Source: Candidatus Eiseniibacteriota bacterium (GTDB taxonomy: Bacteria; JAFGKV01). Taken from it: a DNA stretch of 11,699 nucleotides. The translations under genes were made by a program, and so were the position numbers. The stretch is taken from contig JALOPK010000078.1 in NCBI GenBank assembly GCA_025453925.1, positions 1-11,699 of the forward strand. Reading direction: 5' to 3'. Below are positions 7,164 to 11,699 of the stretch, piece after piece. Under the pieces are notes generated by a model. The model searched no databases. It saw nothing but the letters and a program-made list of their open reading frames with translations, and had not been told where the DNA came from. Position 1 is the first letter of the stretch, and each line of letters starts with the position of its first letter.

Positions 7164-7224
7164 CCGCGACACCGTGGTCTCGCTCCGAGATGCGCGTCTT
7201 TGTCGCTCAACCACGGTGTCGCGG
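7164..7224. repeat. Perfect 15-bp inverted repeat with a 31-base loop, after pepF
   Basis: CCGCGACACCGTGGT (7164-7178) and its exact reverse complement ACCACGGTGTCGCGG (7210-7224) flank a 31-base loop that begins CTCGCTCCGAG, itself able to form a small 4-bp hairpin. It starts 22 bases after the pepF stop and ends 24 bases before the ATG of the next gene. No T-run follows, so it is not a textbook intrinsic terminator. It could be an attenuating or stabilising mRNA stem, an operator with widely spaced half-sites, or a dispersed REP-like element. Confidence 0.7.
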
Positions 7225-7248
7225 AAGCGACCACAGAAGGGAGAACAC

Positions 7249-7809
7249 ATGTACAGGTTGCACCTCGCCGCGGTGTGCCTGCTCGCCCTGTGCGGCTTGG
7301 CAGGCTCGGGTGAGCTTTCCGGAGTGACAATGCCGGACACCATCATGGTGGACGACGGCACACTCGTTCTCAACGGGATGGGTCAGCGCAAGAAGATGTG
7401 GGTCGAGGTCTACGTGGGGGGGCTCTACCTCCCCGCGCGCTCCGCCGATGCCGGCCAGATCCTCGCCTCGGAGGGGCCGTGGCGATTGACGATGCACTTC
7501 CTCCACAAGAAGGTCGACAAGGAGAAGCTTGACGGCGCGTGGATGGACGGGTTCCGGAACAACTCACCTGACATCCTGACGTCCCACCCCGGCGACATCG
7601 AACGGTTCCTCTCCTGCTTCCCCGACATTTTCAAAGGACAGGAGGTGACCCTTACCCACCTCCCCGCAACGGGACTCCATGTGGCGGTCGCCGGGGAGAC
7701 GAAACAGTTGTTTGCTCCGGGCGTCTTCCCAAAAGCAGTGCTGGCAATCTGGCTCGGACCGCAGCCCCCGTCAGAAGACCTCAAGAAGGGCCTGTTGGGA
7801 ATCTCATAG
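7249..7809 (+). CDS. Exported chalcone-isomerase-like domain protein (Chalcone_3 type)
   Basis: 186 residues from ATG 7249. AAGGGAG (7237-7243) lies five bases upstream, and the start exposes a signal-peptide-like N terminus (residues 1-20, MYRLHLAAVCLLALCGLAGS). An open frame continues 38 codons upstream but has no better start and crosses the inverted repeat. The mature part has the bacterial chalcone-isomerase-like pattern: LVLNGMGQRKKMWVEVYVGGLYLP (about 39-62; Arg47 falls where chalcone isomerases carry their catalytic Arg), a LTMHFLHKKV strand, the AWMDGF helix, and the ending AIWLGPQPPSEDLKKGLLG. These bacterial proteins are not flavonoid enzymes. They are usually periplasmic, of unknown role, and probably bind a small hydrophobic or acyl ligand. 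A long gap from pepF suggests regulation partly separate from the upstream genes. Confidence 0.85.
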   Translation: MYRLHLAAVCLLALCGLAGSGELSGVTMPDTIMVDDGTLVLNGMGQRKKMWVEVYVGGLYLPARSADAGQILASEGPWRLTMHFLHKKVDKEKLDGAWMDGFRNNSPDILTSHPGDIERFLSCFPDIFKGQEVTLTHLPATGLHVAVAGETKQLFAPGVFPKAVLAIWLGPQPPSEDLKKGLLGIS

Positions 7810-7866
7810 GAGCCGCCGGGGCGTGGATTCCCACGCTCGCGGCGGACGCGAAGCCGGGCGGGCTCC
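7809..7866. terminator. Structured convergent junction, possible bidirectional terminator
   Basis: An inner hairpin GCGTGG (7821-7826) / CCACGC (7831-7836) with loop ATTC can be extended, after a small internal loop, by CCGCC (7813-7817) / GGCGG (7841-7845). Alternatively, GGAGCC (7809-7814) pairs with GGCTCC (7861-7866). It sits between the ends of the rightward chalcone-isomerase-like gene and the leftward TPR gene. No T-run is present on either strand, so factor-independent termination is uncertain. Confidence 0.4.
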
Positions 7867-7909
7867 GAAGCCATGAGCTGGTGCGCGTCATCCATCCGCT
7901 GCGGAGGAC

Positions 7910-10138
7910 CTACGGCCCTGCGAGGAGTTCTCTAACCTCCGGGGCAAAGATGCCCCCGGGCGCCAGCCGGAGGTACTCCGTGAACAGCGCATCCGCGGAA
8001 TCGCGCGACCCTTCGGCGAGCCGAATGCGGCCGAGGTGCCGATAGGGATCGGCCAGCTCGGGCCAGCGGTTGAGGACCATAGTGAGGAGGCTGTCGGCGG
8101 AACGAGTTCTCCCGAGCAACCACCGTGTCTCCCCGAGGTTGGTCCAGGCGACGCTCAGGCGGGGATCCAGGGCGGCTGCCCGGGAAAAGCTCGATTCCGC
8201 CGAAACGAGTTCCCCGCGGGTCCTCAGGGAAACCCCGAGGTCATTCGCAATGGTGGGATCCTCCGGAGCGACTCGCCCCGCCGCGGAGAGGAGTCGCGCA
8301 GCATCGGAGATTCTCCGCTGCTCAAGCGCCTCACGCCCCCAAGCTGCTAGCCGCGCGCCGGCATCTCGCCGCTGAAGGCCCCGCGTCACTGCTTCCTGCG
8401 CGGCAGCGAGCGCCAGCGTCTCATCGCCCGACAGGGCCAATGCCTGCGCCAAAGTCATCCATGTGGTCGAATCGACCTCCATCAGCACGGCTGCCCGGCG
8501 CAGGGGCGGAACCGCCCTCGCCGGTTCACCCATTCGCAGGTAGGTCAACCCGGCATTCAGGAATGCCGATGCCACAGTGCTGTCCCGCGCGATGACCTGT
8601 GCGAGGAGATCCAGCGCCTCCTGGTGCCGCCCCATGGTCCTCCATGTGCCGGCGAGATTGCTGGAGAACAGCGGATGGCCGGGAGCGAGCCTCAGGGCTT
8701 GGACAAAGCATGATTCCGCCTGCGCCAGCCCTCCGAGCTGATAGTAGGCGACTCCGAGGTTGTCCCAAGCGTCGGGGTTGATGCGATCCCGCACCAGCGC
8801 GGACTCACTGAGCGCCACCGCGCGGGCGGCAGAGCCGCGCCGGGTTTCCTCCAACGCCAGGTTGGTGTAGCCCAGCGCGGACTCAGGTGCACGGCGGGCA
8901 ACCCACGCGAAGAGGGCATGGTCGTCCACCCACTGCGCCGATGCGTGCCGGGCCACGACCACCCAGCCGAGAAGAAGGAGAATCGCCAGCCCTTGAGTTC
9001 CTCGACGACGCCACGGAAGTCCCCGCAGACCGAACACGAGCCCGAGGAGTGGCATGTACAGGAACCGCTCCGCCATGAACGACGGCCCCGCAAGCCTGAT
9101 GGGGACGACATTGATCACGGGGAGCAACATCATGGAGAACAACAGCACTCCATCGCGCAGCGACCCACGCAGGTGACCGGTGAGCCACGTCCACGCGACG
9201 ACGAACGCGAGTACAAGCCCCAGCCAGGCGCCCGGCTCGGTTGCAGACACCCCGGCGGCGTAGTGAACGGGATTGGGTAAGAAGGGAAACAGGGTGAAAA
9301 CGACGTAGCCCCAGATAGTCTTGCCGACCAGCATCATATGGTCCAGTGTGGTGCGAATAGGGATGGCCAGATCCCGGGAAACCACCAGCCCTCCAAGGAC
9401 CAAAGCCCTGAGGCCAAGGTATGCGGAGAAGGCGATGGCGTAGGGAAGGTATCCGGCGACGTGCCGCCTGAACCCTCCATGCTCGGTTCCCGGGCGCGGC
9501 CCCCTTGCAGGCCAGAGATGGCGGTCGCCATACCAGGCGACCAGGGGAAAGGTGACTGCCATCTCTTTGGAGGTCAGTGCGAGGAGATAGGCGACCGCCG
9601 CCGCCCAACGGGCACCACGGGACTCCAGGGCGACGGATCGCCGGTGCAAGAGGATCGCGCACAGGACCAGGAAGGTCGCCAATAGATCGAACCTGCTGGA
9701 GATGAACACAACCCCTTCGACCCGCGAGGGATGGACCGCGAAGACGGCGGCGGCAGCGCCCGCGGCCAAGGGCGAGCACCCGACGACTGCCAACAGCCGA
9801 ACGAGAAGAAGGGTCGAGGCACAGTGCAGAACGAGGTTCTCTACGTGGTACCAGACCGGCTGTGGCCCAAAGACCGAATAGTCGACGAAGAAGCTGAAGT
9901 AGCCCAGCGGCCGGAAATAGCTGGGGGAGATGATGAACAGGGAGCGCAGTGACGAGAGGATGAGTTCGGGACGACGGTAGTTGGGATGATCCAGGAGCAG
10001 AAGGTCGTCATCCCATACGAATTCACCACGCAAGCCCGGCCAGAACGCGACGACGATAAGTGCCAACAGGGCCGCTGACACCGCGATCCACGACCAGTTG
10101 CGTCGACCCGGCGTGCCGGCAGGATGAGGAGCCTTCAT
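7910..10138 (-). CDS. Multi-pass GT-C (TMTC/DUF1736-like) membrane protein with C-terminal TPR repeats
   Basis: 742 residues. The start ATG 10138 overlaps the priA stop in ATGA. Residues 1-400 carry about nine to ten hydrophobic segments. FVWDDD (40-45) after the first membrane helix is the acidic loop expected of a GT-C glycosyltransferase catalytic site. VHPSRVEGVVFISSRFDLLA (135-154), TSKEMAVTFP (189-198) and LPVINVVPIR followed by MAERFLYMPLLGLVFG (339-370) match the TMTC/DUF1736 pattern (N near ER-LY-P-G). From about residue 420 to 735 there are around eight tetratricopeptide repeats, for example AWDNLGVAYYQLGGLAQAES and AWTNLGETRWLLG. Eukaryotic TMTC proteins are O-mannosyltransferases. 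Bacterial relatives are common in GC-rich uncultured phyla and presumably use polyprenyl-phosphate sugars to glycosylate proteins or envelope polymers outside the membrane. The TPR part would hold the target. Substrate is unknown. Confidence 0.85.
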   Translation of the reverse strand: MKAPHPAGTPGRRNWSWIAVSAALLALIVVAFWPGLRGEFVWDDDLLLLDHPNYRRPELILSSLRSLFIISPSYFRPLGYFSFFVDYSVFGPQPVWYHVENLVLHCASTLLLVRLLAVVGCSPLAAGAAAAVFAVHPSRVEGVVFISSRFDLLATFLVLCAILLHRRSVALESRGARWAAAVAYLLALTSKEMAVTFPLVAWYGDRHLWPARGPRPGTEHGGFRRHVAGYLPYAIAFSAYLGLRALVLGGLVVSRDLAIPIRTTLDHMMLVGKTIWGYVVFTLFPFLPNPVHYAAGVSATEPGAWLGLVLAFVVAWTWLTGHLRGSLRDGVLLFSMMLLPVINVVPIRLAGPSFMAERFLYMPLLGLVFGLRGLPWRRRGTQGLAILLLLGWVVVARHASAQWVDDHALFAWVARRAPESALGYTNLALEETRRGSAARAVALSESALVRDRINPDAWDNLGVAYYQLGGLAQAESCFVQALRLAPGHPLFSSNLAGTWRTMGRHQEALDLLAQVIARDSTVASAFLNAGLTYLRMGEPARAVPPLRRAAVLMEVDSTTWMTLAQALALSGDETLALAAAQEAVTRGLQRRDAGARLAAWGREALEQRRISDAARLLSAAGRVAPEDPTIANDLGVSLRTRGELVSAESSFSRAAALDPRLSVAWTNLGETRWLLGRTRSADSLLTMVLNRWPELADPYRHLGRIRLAEGSRDSADALFTEYLRLAPGGIFAPEVRELLAGP

Positions 10139-11699
10139 ACCGTCTCCAATGGATCGATGTCCACCACCAGTCGCGTGCCATGATGGTCGCCGGCCCGGGC
10201 CAATGCGCTCTGCAGCCAGGCGTGGAGTCGAGAATGTGAGCGATGGAACACCAGCACGTGCCGGCGGTGGAAGCCTTTCATCCTCGGGAGCAAAGGAGGT
10301 GCGGGCCCGAGAAATCGTGCGCCCTGGCCCTCCCGCGTGGCGCGAAGACCCTCGGCAATGGAACGGGCGTGGGACTCAACCGCGTCAAGCATCTGACCTC
10401 GCACTTCCAGGCGCGCCAGGCGCGCAAACGGCGGGTAGCCCGCCTCCTTCCGATCCATCAGCTCGTCACGAGCGAATGATGCATAGTCGTGCCGGGCAGC
10501 GCACAACAGCACGGGGTAGTCCACCAAGAGACTCTGCAGGATCACCTCGCCGCCCGTGCGGCTTCGACCGGCCCTGCCGGCCACCTGGGAAAGAAGTTGA
10601 AACGCTCGCTCTCCCGCTCGGAAGTCCGGGAATTGCAGCGGAGTGTCGGCGTTGACGACCCCGACGAGCGTGACCTTCGGCAGATCGAGACCTTTGGCGA
10701 TCATCTGAGTTCCGACGAGCACGCTGGCCTCCTCACGCTCCATGGAGTCAATGATTCGCACGTGAGCGCCACGCGAACGGGTCGTGTCGCGATCCATGCG
10801 GAGGACGCGAAGCCTGGGGTGAAGCGATCGAAGCTCCTCCTCCACCCGCTCAGTTCCCACGCTCCCGAGCCCAAGTCGACGGCCTCCGCAAGATGGGCAT
10901 TCCTCCCCGGCAGGCTCCGCATAGTCGCAATAGTGACAGACGTGCCGCAGGTCGCGCCGATGAAAGGTGAGCGAGATGTCGCAGTCGGGACACTTGGGGA
11001 TGAACCCGCAGTCAGCGCACTGAACGGAGCGCGCATACCCCCTCCTGTTCAGGAGCAGCAACGCCTGCTCACCCCTCTCCAGCACTTCATGGAGCCGTCG
11101 CTGGAGAAGTGCAGAGAAGATCAGCGGTCCCTGGAGTCTTGGCTCGACGCGCATGTCCACGATGGAAACCGCGGGCAGGCGCCACCCATCGACCCTCTCC
11201 GGGAGCTCAAGAAGCACATGCTTGCCCGTGAGGCAATGCTGGTAGCTCTCCAGGCTCGGCGTGGCCGAGCCCAGGACTACGGGACACCCTGCCTGATGAG
11301 CTCGCATGATGGCGACATCGCGCCCGTGATAGCGGGGATCGCGTTCCTGTTTGTAGCTCGCATCGTGCTCCTCGTCCACCACCACGAGACCCAGCGATCG
11401 GACCGGCGCGAAGATGGCGGAACGGGGACCGATCACCAATGACGCCGGCATCGAGCTGGCACGCTTCCACGCGTCGTGTCGTTCCCCCGCGCTCAAGCCC
11501 GAGTGGAGCAGGATTACCCGGTCCCCGAGTCTGCCCCTGAACCGGGCGACCATTTGCGCGGTCAGTGCGATTTCCGGCACAAGGCAGAGCACGGATGATC
11601 CCTGATCCAACGCGAAAGCAGCCGCTGCCAGATAGACTTCCGTCTTCCCGCTTCCGGTGACGCCATGAAGCAAGAACGACGCGAACTGTCTGCGGGCCA
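10135..11699 (-). CDS. priA: Primosomal protein N', replication-restart helicase PriA; partial, 5' end beyond the window
   Basis: The frame is open from the right edge (ARRQFASFLLHGV...) to TGA 10137-10135, giving the last 520 residues; about the first 200, holding the DNA 3'-end-binding and winged-helix parts, lie outside. Seen in order: Walker A GVTGSGKTEVY; VPEIALT; Walker B VVVDEEHD with KQERDPRYHGRD after it; GSATPSLES; the zinc module with four CxxC pairs (CADC, CPDC, CHYC, CPSC); GTQMIAKGLDLPKVTLVGV; PDFRAGERAFQLLSQVAGRAGR; and a C terminus ending VVDIDPLETV. PriA is a 3'-5' DNA helicase that recognises stalled forks and D-loops and reloads the replicative helicase. All helicase motifs and eight zinc cysteines are present. 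A small deviation is KGLDLP where many PriA have KGHxFP. It is upstream of, and overlaps, the TPR membrane-protein gene. Confidence 0.97.
   Translation of the reverse strand, partial: ARRQFASFLLHGVTGSGKTEVYLAAAAFALDQGSSVLCLVPEIALTAQMVARFRGRLGDRVILLHSGLSAGERHDAWKRASSMPASLVIGPRSAIFAPVRSLGLVVVDEEHDASYKQERDPRYHGRDVAIMRAHQAGCPVVLGSATPSLESYQHCLTGKHVLLELPERVDGWRLPAVSIVDMRVEPRLQGPLIFSALLQRRLHEVLERGEQALLLLNRRGYARSVQCADCGFIPKCPDCDISLTFHRRDLRHVCHYCDYAEPAGEECPSCGGRRLGLGSVGTERVEEELRSLHPRLRVLRMDRDTTRSRGAHVRIIDSMEREEASVLVGTQMIAKGLDLPKVTLVGVVNADTPLQFPDFRAGERAFQLLSQVAGRAGRSRTGGEVILQSLLVDYPVLLCAARHDYASFARDELMDRKEAGYPPFARLARLEVRGQMLDAVESHARSIAEGLRATREGQGARFLGPAPPLLPRMKGFHRRHVLVFHRSHSRLHAWLQSALARAGDHHGTRLVVDIDPLETV

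Noticed and set aside
7249-7809. Flavonoid metabolism from the chalcone-isomerase similarity
   Set aside because: Bacterial exported members of this fold are not flavonoid enzymes and no pathway genes are present.
8883-9779. Alternative minus-strand frame within the TPR membrane-protein gene
   Set aside because: Off-frame shadow. The main frame has continuous membrane helices and TPRs through the same bases.
10489-11442. 317-codon plus-strand open frame inside priA
   Set aside because: Antisense to the conserved helicase and zinc-binding motifs of priA, with no motif of its own.
1-11699. tRNA, rRNA, CRISPR, insertion sequence or attachment site
   Set aside because: No cloverleaf, rRNA core sequence, regularly spaced repeats, transposase or terminal repeats were seen on reading both strands.

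Overview
The window is a GC-rich stretch (roughly 60-65% by eye) of ordinary bacterial chromosome. It has tight gene packing, start-stop overlaps and clear Shine-Dalgarno sequences. No rRNA, tRNA, insertion sequence, phage gene or CRISPR was seen. The gene mix suggests an uncultured, deeply branching, high-GC bacterium of the Eisenbacteria/Gemmatimonadota/Latescibacterota kind. That placement is an impression from gene content and codon use, not a demonstrated assignment.

Layout. (1) Positions 1-1655, minus strand: 551 codons of a cyanophycin-synthetase-like protein that runs off the left edge. Its ATP-grasp half looks intact, but its Mur-ligase half has lost the nucleotide-binding loop. (2) Positions 1656-1849: divergent intergenic region with a good sigma70-like promoter for the rightward genes and a hairpin plus a GC palindrome. 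(3) Positions 1850-7809, plus strand: a run of six genes. These are a pseudo-receiver/DnaA-type AAA+ fusion without the DnaA DNA-binding domain; a COG1833 GIY-YIG (Uri-type) nuclease; a membrane-anchored endonuclease/exonuclease/phosphatase-fold enzyme; a FlK-type hotdog thioesterase; oligoendopeptidase F (pepF); and, after a gap with a perfect 15-bp inverted repeat, an exported chalcone-isomerase-like protein. (4) Positions 7810-7909: convergent junction with strong secondary structure. (5) Positions 7910-11699, minus strand: priA (5' end beyond the right edge) followed, with a 4-nt ATGA overlap, by a multi-pass TMTC/DUF1736-like GT-C membrane protein with C-terminal TPR repeats.

How the genes relate. 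The first three rightward genes are packed tightly enough to be one transcript, and the thioesterase and pepF are translationally coupled, but the functions do not form a textbook pathway. The two most unusual proteins are the REC-like/DnaA fusion (no phosphoacceptor, no arginine finger, no DNA-binding domain IV, long Pro-rich tail) and the CphA-like protein with a dead second active site. Both look like ancient enzymes turned into regulators or variants, and they sit back to back on one intergenic region.
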